Made by a program: the position numbers and the translations under genes
Notes under the pieces: model-generated
Seen by the model: only the letters and a program-made list of their open reading frames with translations
Database searches by the model: none
What the model was told of the DNA's origin: nothing
Source: Bacteroidia bacterium
Lineage (GTDB): Bacteria; Bacteroidota; Bacteroidia; Bacteroidales; Prolixibacteraceae
Direction: 5' to 3'
Length of the DNA stretch: 64,000 nucleotides
NCBI GenBank assembly: GCA_026391315.1
Contig: JAPLDT010000030.1
Span: 22,825 to 86,824, forward strand
Part shown: one piece after another, positions 47,117 to 56,217 of the stretch
How the letters are laid out: each line of letters starts with the position of its first letter
Numbering within the stretch: position 1 is the first letter of the stretch

Positions 47117-48004
47117 ATGCTAGAAATTATTCATTTTCATCGTCAGAGATACACAGGCTGGTTCATGGTGCTTTGCACAGTTATTGTCCTATCCGGATGC
47201 AGCTATTTCCGAAATTCAAAAGATGAGGTCTATGTTGCCAGGGTAGATGACAAAACTTACCTGTTGAAAGATCTCCGGCCTCAACTTCCCGCCGGGATGA
47301 CGCAGCCGGACAGCCTGGCAAGGGTCAATGACATCCTCACCCGATGGGTAAAGAAAGAGCTGCTGTTGAAGATGGCTATCGAAAATCTGGATGAAAGTCA
47401 GAAAGATCTTTCCAAAGAGATCGAAGAGTACAGCAATGCCCTGCTTATTCACCGATACCAGCAGCAATTGCTTAGCCAAAAATTAGATACGGTCCTCACT
47501 GATCAGGATATACGACGCTATTATGAGATCAATCCCGAGAAATTCACCCTCGACTACAACATTGTCAAAGCAGTTTACGTGGAGATACCTAAAAATGTAG
47601 CCAAAACTGACCAGATCAGACGGTGGATGACAGAGAATAGCACCCGATCAATGAGTGAGTTGGAAAGCTATAGTTTCCAGTACGCATCAAAATACGACCA
47701 TTTCAACAACGGATGGGTCGATTTCAACAACATTCTGGCACGAATTCCTGGGGGAAAAGAGGATCCGGAACAAATGTTGAGGCGATCTAAATTTCTTCAA
47801 TTCAGCGATTTAAATAATTTCTACTTCGTTTTGATCAATGATTACATTCTGGCAGGAGAAAAAGCTCCTTACGATTTCGTCAAGGATCGGATAGAAAGTT
47901 TAATTTTGAACAGTCGGAAAATGGAATTTCTTCAGGATCTCGAAAAAAACATTTACGAGAAAGGCAGAAGAGAAAATAGGTTTACCATCAAGGAATTCAA
48001 ATAA
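47117..48004 (+). CDS. Lipoprotein, SurA/PpiC N-domain-like peptidyl-prolyl isomerase relative
   Basis: A 295-aa probable lipoprotein: a hydrophobic leader ends VIVLSGC. A SurA-like chaperone helix bundle follows (RVNDILTRWVKKELLLKMAIE..., TDQDIRRYYEINPEKFTLDYNIVKAVYVEIP) and the C-terminal part corresponds to a weak parvulin domain lacking clear catalytic motifs. It probably acts as a periplasmic chaperone for outer-membrane proteins rather than a strong isomerase. A later in-frame ATG (47165) would shorten the leader but still keep the lipobox. It lies just before the full SurA-like gene. Confidence 0.78.
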   Translation: MLEIIHFHRQRYTGWFMVLCTVIVLSGCSYFRNSKDEVYVARVDDKTYLLKDLRPQLPAGMTQPDSLARVNDILTRWVKKELLLKMAIENLDESQKDLSKEIEEYSNALLIHRYQQQLLSQKLDTVLTDQDIRRYYEINPEKFTLDYNIVKAVYVEIPKNVAKTDQIRRWMTENSTRSMSELESYSFQYASKYDHFNNGWVDFNNILARIPGGKEDPEQMLRRSKFLQFSDLNNFYFVLINDYILAGEKAPYDFVKDRIESLILNSRKMEFLQDLEKNIYEKGRRENRFTIKEFK

Positions 48005-48005
48005 A

Positions 48006-48030
48006 CCCTTCGGCTTCGCTCAGGGACCGC
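48006..48030. repeat. CCCTTCGACTTCGCTCAGGG repeat, copy 2
   Basis: CCCTTCGGCTTCGCTCAGGG followed by ACCGC, starting 2 bp after the lipoprotein stop codon. Relatives at 25474 and 52370. Confidence 0.7.
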
Positions 48031-48104
48031 AGTAAAAATTGATCTGTTTGAATTTATAGATGGTCCAACATTAAATATCGCTTATTACTTAAGTAAAGAA
48101 GATT

Positions 48105-49460
48105 ATGTTAAAACAGTTGACAAAAGGTTTGTTGTTGTCAGGTATTATCCTGGGATCCTTTTTTGTTTCGAACGCCCAGGACAAGGTTGTTGATCAGATT
48201 GTGGCCATTGTCGGCAGTAATCCTATCCTGAAGTCCGACATAGAGCAGCAGGTTATGGATGCGAAGGCGCAGGGACAGACCACCGAAGGGGACATAAAAT
48301 GTGAAATCCTTGAGAAACTGCTTGAACAAAAATTGTTGCTGGCAGAGGCCGAACTCGATACCAATATCGTGGTAACCGATAACCAGATCAACCAGAACAT
48401 GGACCGCAGGCTGAAATACTTTATCGAAAATATTGGTTCAGAGAAAGAGGTTGAGAAGTATTTCAAAAAATCGATCAACCAGTTGAAATCTGAGATGAGC
48501 GAGATGATCAAGGAGCAGTTGAAGACTGAGCAGATGCAGCAAAAAATCTCAAAAAATGTGACTGCCACTCCTTCCGAGGTACGCAATTATTTCAGGCAAC
48601 TGCCCAAAGAGAAGATCCCAATGATAGGCTCCCAGATGGAATATGCCCAGATTACAATACTTCCGGTTATCACTGAACAGGAAGATATGGATGTAAAGAG
48701 CAGACTACGGGAGTACAAACGCAGGGTCGAGAATGGTGAAAATTTTGCCACCCTCGCCGTCATGTATTCAGAAGATCCGGGATCTGCGCGCAATGGTGGT
48801 GAGATGGATTATGTCGGACGGGCCATGCTGGATCCGGCCTTCGCCACTGAGGCATTTAACCTCAAAGTAGGAGCCGTTTCCAAAGTGGTCAGAAGTGAAT
48901 TTGGTTACCACATCATCCAGCTGATCGACAAAAGAGGTGAAAAAATCAAATGCCGTCACATCCTGATACTTCCGAAAATCGATCCCAAAGAACTGGAAAA
49001 ATCCAAAGGCCGGATCGACAGCCTTGTTTCGTTTATCGCCAAGAAAACTATCACGTGGGATCAGGCAGCCTACATGTATTCTTCCGATAAAAACACCCGC
49101 AACAATGGCGGGCTTGTCACTTCACAGAAAACCGGCTCCACCAAATTTCTGATGGAAGAACTTGATCCGGATGTAAGTAAACTGATTACCGGCTTACAGG
49201 TTGGGCAGGTATCTGTACCTTTCCTTGGCATAGACGACAAACAACGTAAGGTCTATAAAGTCATAAAATTGCTGAGCAGAACCAATGCCCATTCTGCCAA
49301 TCTTCAGGAAGATTACCAGCACATGAGCGAGATTTATCTGGAGAAGAAGAAAGAAGATACCTATCGGACCTGGCTTGCCAAACAACAGGCAAAAACCTAT
49401 ATCCACATCGATGACCTTTATAGCAACTGCAATTTTAAGCTGAAATCCTGGAAGAAGTGA
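48105..49460 (+). CDS. SurA-like periplasmic peptidyl-prolyl isomerase
   Basis: A 451-aa exported chaperone/isomerase for outer-membrane protein folding. A signal peptide (to about VSNAQ) is followed by the SurA N-domain (about 26-170: VVDQIVAIVGSNPILKSDIEQQ, EILEKLLEQKLLLAEAE). Two parvulin domains come next: about 175-275 (FATLAVMYSEDPGSARNGGEM, FGYHIIQLIDKRGEK) and about 278-390 (CRHILILPKI, YSSDKNTRNNGG). Both have the typical GG and FGYHI-type elements, though the second is more degenerate. It sits between a related lipoprotein and an OstA-like protein, an envelope-biogenesis cluster. Confidence 0.9.
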   Translation: MLKQLTKGLLLSGIILGSFFVSNAQDKVVDQIVAIVGSNPILKSDIEQQVMDAKAQGQTTEGDIKCEILEKLLEQKLLLAEAELDTNIVVTDNQINQNMDRRLKYFIENIGSEKEVEKYFKKSINQLKSEMSEMIKEQLKTEQMQQKISKNVTATPSEVRNYFRQLPKEKIPMIGSQMEYAQITILPVITEQEDMDVKSRLREYKRRVENGENFATLAVMYSEDPGSARNGGEMDYVGRAMLDPAFATEAFNLKVGAVSKVVRSEFGYHIIQLIDKRGEKIKCRHILILPKIDPKELEKSKGRIDSLVSFIAKKTITWDQAAYMYSSDKNTRNNGGLVTSQKTGSTKFLMEELDPDVSKLITGLQVGQVSVPFLGIDDKQRKVYKVIKLLSRTNAHSANLQEDYQHMSEIYLEKKKEDTYRTWLAKQQAKTYIHIDDLYSNCNFKLKSWKK

Positions 49461-49513
49461 TTGGGATTTATTGGATTTGGGGATTAATGGATTAAGTAAT
49501 TGCTTAGAAGGTT

Positions 49514-51457
49514 ATGAAAACTCATAAGATAAGATACCGTCTGCTGGTCTCACTGCTGCTGATCGTAGCGTTTCACATTGTGTCGGGCTCTTTGCCTCAA
49601 CCCGGCGGACGAAAGAAAAAAATCGAGATTCTCAATTCCGATCTTTACACCTACGACAGGAAAATTATCGCCAATGCAACACGGTTAATTGGAAATGTTA
49701 AACTGAGTCACAACAATGCAATCCTTTTTTGCGACAGCGCTTATAATTACGAAGACAGCAACAAAGTGGATGCTTTTGGCCACGTTCACATCATCCAGGG
49801 AGATACACTGAATCTCTATGGAGACAAGATCAAATACGAGGGTAACAGCAGAATTGCACAGGTGAATGGAAATGTCAAATTGGTCAACAAATCCATTGTT
49901 ATGACAACCGATGAGTTGACTTTTGACATGCGGACCAACATTGCGAATTACCATACCTGGGGAAAAATCGTTGATACTGCCAATGTACTGGTCAGCAAAA
50001 TTGGCCGGTACTACTCCAACGAAGACCTCTTCTTCTTTAAAGACTCAGTGAAGGTAACCAACAAGGATTTTGTCCTGACCGCCGACACCCTCAAATACAA
50101 CAGCAAGATTGAAAGGGTCTTTATTGTCGGACCAACGCACATCGTCGGAACGACAAAACAAGGGACACTCTATTCGGAAAAAGGGTGGTACGATACACGA
50201 ACGAATATTGCGGAACTCTACAAAGCCTCCAAAATTATAGGCAAAGAGCAAACTTTACAGGGGGATACCATGTACTATTCCAGAGATGCCGGCACCGGCA
50301 GGGCACGAAGCAGGGTACTCCTTTCGGATACCACCAACCATGTGGCGATCACCGGTAGGAAAGGAACCTACAATGAGAAAACCAAAATTGCCTTTGTTAC
50401 CGACTCCGCCATTTTTATGCAATTTTCGAAAAAAGACACCCTTTTCCTCCATGCAGATACACTCAAATCGATTCCTGACCTTTCTAAAAAAGCGATAATA
50501 AAGAAGCTGGCGCGGGAAGAACTTGTTCCAAAGAAATCTGGTATGACCAAACCAGTTCAATCTGCTGCACTGGCCGATAAAAACAAGGAGGTGATCGCTC
50601 TGGTTTCCGCCGTCAAAGACTCACTTGTTCCCAAGGCTGACAGCCTGAAAGCCACTGCTTTGCAGGTAATTAAGAAACTCCCGACCATCGTAGATTCATT
50701 ATCCGCGGTAGCAGATACTGCCAAAATTTCTAGTGGGAAGGAGGCTTTGCCAAAAATCAAAACGGCTCTCAATGATTCGGTTTCGGCAGCATCCGACACG
50801 TTAAAAGCGAAGGACAAAAAAGATCAAAAGATATTCATGGCTTATCACAGGGTACGGTTTTACAAAAAGGATTTGCAGGGAATCTGCGACTCTCTCTCCT
50901 ACCAGATGAAGGATTCTGTGATGAGACTCTATATGGATCCTGTTTTGTGGTCGGATGTACATCAGTTGTCGGCCGAAAAAATTGAATACCGTCCGCACAC
51001 ACCGGGACCGGACATTGCCCGACTGGACAACAATGGCTTTATCATCTCCCGTGAGGATTCCATCAAATTCAACCAGATTTCAGGGAAAATACTGATCGGA
51101 TACATCGTCAAAAATGAGTTAAAAACCATTGAAGTAAACGGGAATGCCATTACGCTCTACTACCTGAAAAACAAGGACCACTATTCGGGTATGAGCAAAA
51201 TGGAGAGCAGCAAGATCAATGTTTACCTGTTGAAAAGCAAGATTGACAGTATTGCATTTTTTCCTAAACCGGATGGTAAACTTACGCCAATGAAAGATCT
51301 GACTTCTGATGAGATGGTGTTGAAGGGATTTGCCTGGCGGGAAAGCGAGCAGCCCAAATCCCGTTTCGACCTCTACCCGCTCAACGAGAAACGCAAAAAA
51401 ATTGCAGGCCCCGAAAAGAAACCTGCATCAAAAAGTAAGCAGAACGCCAATTTTTAG
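49514..51457 (+). CDS. OstA/LptA-like envelope protein
   Basis: A 647-aa exported protein. The N-terminal half (about 30-310) is a repetitive beta-jelly-roll of the OstA/LptA type: DRKIIANATRLIGNVKLSHN, YEDSNKVDAFGHVHIIQGD, LNLYGDKIKYEGNSRIAQVN and so on, as in LPS-transport bridge proteins. A Lys/Ala/Ser-rich low-complexity linker (about 330-430) separates this from a second OstA-like part (about 435-600). The linker and double arrangement make it longer than LptA. A role in lipopolysaccharide transport to the outer membrane is inferred from family and from the SurA-like neighbour. Its stop overlaps the facing DUF2795 gene by 4 bp. Confidence 0.82.
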   Translation: MKTHKIRYRLLVSLLLIVAFHIVSGSLPQPGGRKKKIEILNSDLYTYDRKIIANATRLIGNVKLSHNNAILFCDSAYNYEDSNKVDAFGHVHIIQGDTLNLYGDKIKYEGNSRIAQVNGNVKLVNKSIVMTTDELTFDMRTNIANYHTWGKIVDTANVLVSKIGRYYSNEDLFFFKDSVKVTNKDFVLTADTLKYNSKIERVFIVGPTHIVGTTKQGTLYSEKGWYDTRTNIAELYKASKIIGKEQTLQGDTMYYSRDAGTGRARSRVLLSDTTNHVAITGRKGTYNEKTKIAFVTDSAIFMQFSKKDTLFLHADTLKSIPDLSKKAIIKKLAREELVPKKSGMTKPVQSAALADKNKEVIALVSAVKDSLVPKADSLKATALQVIKKLPTIVDSLSAVADTAKISSGKEALPKIKTALNDSVSAASDTLKAKDKKDQKIFMAYHRVRFYKKDLQGICDSLSYQMKDSVMRLYMDPVLWSDVHQLSAEKIEYRPHTPGPDIARLDNNGFIISREDSIKFNQISGKILIGYIVKNELKTIEVNGNAITLYYLKNKDHYSGMSKMESSKINVYLLKSKIDSIAFFPKPDGKLTPMKDLTSDEMVLKGFAWRESEQPKSRFDLYPLNEKRKKIAGPEKKPASKSKQNANF

Positions 51458-51675
51458 TATTCGTCTTCGTTGAAGAAGAAATCGTCCTTGCTTGGGTAAT
51501 CCGGCCAAATATCTTCAATGGATTCGTAAATTTCACCCTCATCCTCCATCTCCTGCAGATTTTCAATTACTTCCAGCGGAGCTCCCGAACGTATAGCAAA
51601 ATCGATCAATTCATCTTTCGTTGCAGGCCAGGGTGCATCTTCCAATTTTGAAGCCAATTCCAGTGTCCAATACAT
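51454..51675 (-). CDS. DUF2795 small acidic protein
   Basis: A 73-aa cytoplasmic protein matching DUF2795 as conserved in Bacteroidota: MYWTLELASKLEDAPWPATK, LIDFAIRSGAPLEVIENLQE and a very acidic tail (IEDIWPDYPSKDDFFFNEDEY style). The fold is helix-turn-helix-like, but the acidic charge argues against simple DNA binding. The function is unknown. Convergent with the OstA-like gene, with overlapping stop codons. Confidence 0.88.
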   Translation of the reverse strand: MYWTLELASKLEDAPWPATKDELIDFAIRSGAPLEVIENLQEMEDEGEIYESIEDIWPDYPSKDDFFFNEDEY

Positions 51676-51757
51676 ATTATATTAATTTAGATTATTGTTC
51701 AACGGTTTTGCGATGTTACTATTTTTTTGCGAGAATAAAAATAAATAGGCATAAATT

Positions 51758-52303
51758 TTACGGTACCCACTGAACTTCGTCAACACCCTCATCTACAGCA
51801 ATTTTACGGGAAAGAACAAACAAATAGTCGGAGAGGCGATTGAGGTACTTAATCAACTCGGCAGGAATGGGAACCTCTTTTGTCAACAGACAAACCCTTC
51901 GTTCCGCTCTTCTGCAAACCGTTCGGGCGAGGTGACAATATGATATGGCGTTACTACCTCCCGGAAGTACAAAATGCTCCATCGGAGGCAACTGATCCAG
52001 AATGCGGTCCATTTCATTCTCCAGTTTTGCAATCTCTTCCACTTTAAATGGCAGTTTCAACGACAGATCAGTCTTGGAAAGGTCGGTTGCCAACCGCGCT
52101 CCAATCACAAAAAGATTGTTTTGCACTGAAAGCAAAAGATCCCTGGAAGTAGAATCAATCTTCTGGGAGCGGATAAGTCCGATCCAGCTGTTCAATTCAT
52201 CTACCGTTCCATATGATTCGAGGCGCAGATCATATTTCTCCACCCTCGTACCACCGATCAATCCGGAAGTCCCGTCATCTCCTGTTTTGGTATATACTCT
52301 CAT
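51758..52303 (-). CDS. PduO-type cob(I)alamin adenosyltransferase
   Basis: A 181-aa ATP:corrinoid adenosyltransferase making adenosylcobalamin, needed for example by methylmalonyl-CoA mutase. Signatures: the N-terminal VYTKTGDDGTSGLIGGTRVEK (ATP site) and SYGTVDELNSWIGL. The C-terminal region has FVLPGGSN, ARTVCRRAERRV (catalytic Arg cluster) and YLNRLSDYLFVLSR. Length and motif order are standard. No other cobalamin gene is in the window; its upstream and downstream neighbours are unrelated. Confidence 0.95.
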   Translation of the reverse strand: MRVYTKTGDDGTSGLIGGTRVEKYDLRLESYGTVDELNSWIGLIRSQKIDSTSRDLLLSVQNNLFVIGARLATDLSKTDLSLKLPFKVEEIAKLENEMDRILDQLPPMEHFVLPGGSNAISYCHLARTVCRRAERRVCLLTKEVPIPAELIKYLNRLSDYLFVLSRKIAVDEGVDEVQWVP

Positions 52304-52328
52304 TAGATATTCTTCGATAATGAAATAA

Positions 52329-52394
52329 GCTGTTAGCTATTGGCTGTTAGCTATCAGATTTTGGGTTGACCCTTCGACTTCGCTCAGGGACCGG
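52329..52394. repeat. GCTGTTAGCTAT direct repeat and CCCTTCGACTTCGCTCAGGG copy 3
   Basis: A direct repeat of CTGTTAGCTAT (around 52331-52353) is followed by CCCTTCGACTTCGCTCAGGG plus ACCGG at 52370-52394, the third copy of that family. It lies between the ABC ATPase and adenosyltransferase genes. Confidence 0.65.
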
Positions 52395-52437
52395 TTCTTC
52401 GTCCCAGTCCTCCCCCTCTTTCTTCCCTTCTTCTACG

Positions 52438-53127
52438 TTAATAGATCGGATTAGGATTCACATAATCCATCTCAACGACTCCGTCTTTTAATTTGATAAT
52501 TCTGTAGGCATGACGGGCAATTTCCTCTTCGTGTGTAACCAGGATGATGGTATTCCCTTTTGCGTGGATATCGGCAAAGAGCTTCATAATCTCTTCGGAA
52601 GTTTTGGAGTCCAGGTTCCCGGTAGGTTCATCGGCCAACAGAATGGAAGGGGTATTGACAAGCGCCCTGGCCACAGCCACACGTTGCCGCTGACCACCCG
52701 AAAGTTCATTGGGTTTGTGCTCCATACGGTCCCCCAGACCAACATTTACAAGCTGTCCGGTTGCGACTTCCTCACGCTTTGTTCTACCAACTCCGGCGTA
52801 AACCAAAGGCAGCATCACATTTTCGAGGGCTGAATATCTTGGTAAAAGATTGAAGGTTTGAAAGACAAATCCTATTTCGGTATTGCGGATTTCGGCCAGC
52901 CGGTCGTCGTCCATCAGGCTTACATCCTTGTCGTTCAGCCGGTAATTGCCGGAAGTCGGGGTATCCAGGCATCCGATGATATTCATCAGGGTCGATTTTC
53001 CCGATCCCGATGCTCCCATGATGGCAACATATTCACCCCGGTCAATATCCAGCGACACTTTTCGTAGGGCCCTGACAACCTGTGTGCCAACCTGATAATT
53101 TTTAACAATATCCCTTAATCTGATCAT
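52438..53127 (-). CDS. ABC transporter ATP-binding protein, LolD/MacB type
   Basis: The start at 53127 ([14 protein letters not shown]) is preferred over an upstream in-frame ATG, giving 229 aa. It has Walker [11 protein letters not shown]-loop [10 protein letters not shown], signature [15 protein letters not shown], Walker [13 protein letters not shown] and the switch VTHEEEIA. This is the MacB/LolD/FtsE-like subfamily that powers lipoprotein release, efflux or peptide export via FtsX-like permeases. The partner permease is not adjacent, so the transported substrate is unknown. Acts at the inner membrane. Confidence 0.93.
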   Translation of the reverse strand: MIRLRDIVKNYQVGTQVVRALRKVSLDIDRGEYVAIMGASGSGKSTLMNIIGCLDTPTSGNYRLNDKDVSLMDDDRLAEIRNTEIGFVFQTFNLLPRYSALENVMLPLVYAGVGRTKREEVATGQLVNVGLGDRMEHKPNELSGGQRQRVAVARALVNTPSILLADEPTGNLDSKTSEEIMKLFADIHAKGNTIILVTHEEEIARHAYRIIKLKDGVVEMDYVNPNPIY

Positions 53128-53245
53128 ATTTCCCATCAGAAACAATTTAGAATTACAAACTTAACTGAAATTATTTTGGTTTGGAGCGTTCAGTTAAACT
53201 TCTTTGAGCGCAAACATCAAAATCGAACACAAATGATTAAACATT

Positions 53246-53324
53246 TAACCACAAAGTCGCACAAAGGGAAACCCAAAGGAACACAAAGACAAAAAATCGG
53301 TCTTTTATGACCTTTGTGGAATCA
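53246..53324. repeat. CACAAAG-family intergenic repeat
   Basis: CCACAAAGTCGCACAAAGGG, CCCAAAGGAACACAAAG and an opposing CCTTTGTGG. Fourth member of the family, between the MG/plug gene and the ABC ATPase. Confidence 0.55.
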
Positions 53325-53389
53325 TTTTAATGCACTATATCAGAATTGAAGTTCAGAGGAGAAATCAAACAGCTTTTTGAGATATTCAA

Positions 53390-56077
53390 TTACTTTATGG
53401 ATATTCTATTTATACCATGAATTATAGCCCCCTCAGAAGTAATACCTTCAATTAACATTGTGTAGGTCGTTGAAGCATCTGCGGTGTAAAAATCAAAAAC
53501 TGATTCACCCAATGAAGAAACAAGTATATTTGGATTCCAGTAAATCGTAGTTCGCAGATCGGGTTGCCCGTTGTTCCGTTGTTCAGAAGTTTCATACCGG
53601 GGAGAATAGAACTCCGCTGGTTTCTGGTATCCAAAGGGCGTAACTTCTTTCATATTGTATACTGGTGAAATGACTTTATTCACAAAGCCCTTTTTCGTGG
53701 TAATAACAACTGCTCCCCCTGCAGCATCCCCACCTAAAATTGATGCTTCAGTTCCTTTGAGTACCGCTATTCTTTCAATATTGAAAGGATCTATCTCATC
53801 AATATCATAATCTCCAATCATCAGATCATCCACAATAAGCACGGCATAATTGTACGGTTGTTCCCTGTCCATTCTGTGTTTCATTCGTTCAATTACGACT
53901 TTCTTTTTACCGGAAGCGCTTTCTACAATTTGAGTTGAAGGAATATATTTTAATACATCAGAAATACTTACAGGTTGATATAGTTCCAGTTGTTCCTGGG
54001 TTATGACATTAAAACCAGGAATCATATTTCTGGGCATGTAGTATGAATAACTGTATTCCTTTTTTTCAGGAGCCTTCCCTTTAACCTCCACCTCATCGAG
54101 ATAAATCATTTTCATGCCATTTTCATAAGTGCTTTTCAAGTCTGCTTTTGCAATAAAATTGCTCATCTGTTTCACTTCCGCTATTTTTTCTATATTAATT
54201 GAAACCATGTTTGGCAAATCGGATACCCTAGGAAATGTATCGTTATCAACCAACAATTCTACAGCATCACTTCCTCTTTTACTCAATGCCTGAACAATGA
54301 ATTTTGTATGGTCCTCACACTCGATTTCATTAAAAACGAAACGCCCATTTTTGTCTGTCACCCGCTCATCATAATAACCTGCTTCCAGGGAAAACATAGC
54401 CACCTTTCCCTTTTCTAACGGTTTTCCCGAAACTAAAGTTCTGACTTTGCCTGAAATCTCCATTCCATGCTTTACCCGATTTAAGGGCTTTTCATATCTC
54501 CCCTGTATCACCTCGGGAATATTGTAGCGCCGCCAGCCGTTTGTCAGCATCAGCAAATCGAGGGCATTCTTTGCGTCCGGATTGCTCTGCTGAAAATAGT
54601 ATGCCGGATTGTCAATGTGTCCTTTCAATTCGGAGGTTAACAATAAGTTAGTCAGTATCGTTGCAGCCGAATCAGGTTTTACATCATTATCATCCGTTAC
54701 GGATACTGAGAATACCCCTTCAAGTGGGATTCCTTTGCTGTCGGTTACTTTCACACTGGTTTTAATCGGTTGACGTGATTTATAGTTTTGCTGGTCAGTT
54801 TTCAAAACAACTTTTGCCTGGTCATTATTGTGGCAAAAGACAAGGCGTTCGCTCAACGGGTTCATGTTACCATCCAACAGAATTATCTGCATGACCCCGG
54901 ATGGAATCTTTTTTGAGTTAAAAAAGACGCTTTTAAAAGCGGGATCCCAGGAGGAGGCATAATGTACCATGCCTCTTGTATGGAGCACCAGGAAAAGTGT
55001 TTTCTGTTCCATTGCACTCTGTGAAGAAAGAACAGAAACATACAGCGTATCCTGAATCGTCTCAACTTTAATGGAATACGCTCCTTTTTGTGCCTTTGGT
55101 AATTCAAAACGCTTTTCTATACCCTGTTCATTTTTGCAGATGGCATAATAATTTGTTTGCTCTTTTGAGAGCAGTGAAAAGGAACCCATCCCATCATGTG
55201 TTGTTTCAATCTTTGCATATTCATGCCCATCGTTATCAATAATCCTGCCTGAAATTTTTTCTGGTAAACCACAGGATTTTAAAGCCTTAAATGCAATCCT
55301 GCAATGGGTTCCTTCAAGTAGATAGCCACCTTCCGGATAAAACGACACTTCATAGTCGGCATGCAAATAGGGTATGGTTATATATTTGCTGCATTGGGGG
55401 GTTTTGATATACAACACTCTTTTAATGCTTTTATCCGGAAGTTTAAAAGAAAAGTAGGCCAAAGTATCATTTCCAATTTTCGCTTCTGCGAAAGGCTGAT
55501 CATTCACCCTGATTTTCAGTGCATCCTGTTTTATCTTTTTTTGAGTTTTGATATCAATAAAACTCACTTCAGCAGTCATCCGATCACCTGTGTCAACCCT
55601 GAAGTTTGCTGCCGTATGGATTGTTGCTGAAAGTGGATTTTCCACAAGGATATTCTTTTTAAAAAAGAATTCCTCACCCTTATTTCGCATATTTTCAGCA
55701 TACGCACAAAGTGTGTAGTCACCTTCGGGCAGATTTTTATTTAACAGGATATATCCACTGAGGGTTCCCTGGTTTGGTCCTATTTTTACTCTGCTCACCA
55801 CCGAATCAAGAGGATTAATCAGTTCCACGTTAATAGATTGGTTTGTGTCAAGCTTATGCAAAACAGCATCTACCAAATAGGCTCTGAACCAAACTTTCTC
55901 TCCTGAAATATAAAGTGATTTATCCACATGAAGATATAATTTCTCTTGGGGGAAAAGTACGATCTGTTCTATAATATTAGTGATTACAGACTCTTTAGTG
56001 GATAATGCATCTGTTTGACTCCAGCAACAATCAGAGAATAGTAGCAATAAAGTTAAAAGAACAACTCGCTTTTGCAT
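53390..56077 (-). CDS. MG2-domain protein with C-terminal TonB plug, no barrel
   Basis: An 895-aa exported protein. After a signal peptide (to about CCWSQ) come macroglobulin-like domains (about 30-420: EKLYLHVDKSLYISGEKVWFRAYL, LPEGDYTLCAYAENMRNKGE). A carboxypeptidase-regulatory-like segment follows (about 560-640: GKVRTLVSGKPLEKGKVAMF), then a TonB-receptor plug (about 700-820: SISDVLKYIPS, VLIVDDLMIG, IERIAVLKGTEASILGGDAAGGAVVITTKKG). No 22-strand barrel follows; only about 80 residues remain. Such proteins recur in Bacteroidota. A binding or gating role at the outer membrane is possible, but function is not established. Confidence 0.82.
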   Translation of the reverse strand: MQKRVVLLTLLLLFSDCCWSQTDALSTKESVITNIIEQIVLFPQEKLYLHVDKSLYISGEKVWFRAYLVDAVLHKLDTNQSINVELINPLDSVVSRVKIGPNQGTLSGYILLNKNLPEGDYTLCAYAENMRNKGEEFFFKKNILVENPLSATIHTAANFRVDTGDRMTAEVSFIDIKTQKKIKQDALKIRVNDQPFAEAKIGNDTLAYFSFKLPDKSIKRVLYIKTPQCSKYITIPYLHADYEVSFYPEGGYLLEGTHCRIAFKALKSCGLPEKISGRIIDNDGHEYAKIETTHDGMGSFSLLSKEQTNYYAICKNEQGIEKRFELPKAQKGAYSIKVETIQDTLYVSVLSSQSAMEQKTLFLVLHTRGMVHYASSWDPAFKSVFFNSKKIPSGVMQIILLDGNMNPLSERLVFCHNNDQAKVVLKTDQQNYKSRQPIKTSVKVTDSKGIPLEGVFSVSVTDDNDVKPDSAATILTNLLLTSELKGHIDNPAYYFQQSNPDAKNALDLLMLTNGWRRYNIPEVIQGRYEKPLNRVKHGMEISGKVRTLVSGKPLEKGKVAMFSLEAGYYDERVTDKNGRFVFNEIECEDHTKFIVQALSKRGSDAVELLVDNDTFPRVSDLPNMVSINIEKIAEVKQMSNFIAKADLKSTYENGMKMIYLDEVEVKGKAPEKKEYSYSYYMPRNMIPGFNVITQEQLELYQPVSISDVLKYIPSTQIVESASGKKKVVIERMKHRMDREQPYNYAVLIVDDLMIGDYDIDEIDPFNIERIAVLKGTEASILGGDAAGGAVVITTKKGFVNKVISPVYNMKEVTPFGYQKPAEFYSPRYETSEQRNNGQPDLRTTIYWNPNILVSSLGESVFDFYTADASTTYTMLIEGITSEGAIIHGINRISIK

Positions 56078-56176
56078 AATTGATTAAATTGTGGATTAAT
56101 GTATCTAGTTGGTCAGTTTTTTGTCTTACAATGAACACTAATGGTTTGCCGCTAAAATCAGGCAGGGATTCATATC

Positions 56177-56211
56177 TATACCTGTCAGGTTTTGAAAACC
56201 TGACAGGTATA
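56177..56211. repeat. CCTGTCAGG palindrome, copy 2
   Basis: 17-bp perfect arms around a central G, with the same core as 25438-25470. It lies 6 bp past the methyltransferase stop and likely terminates it. Confidence 0.75.
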
Positions 56212-56217
56212 AAAAAA

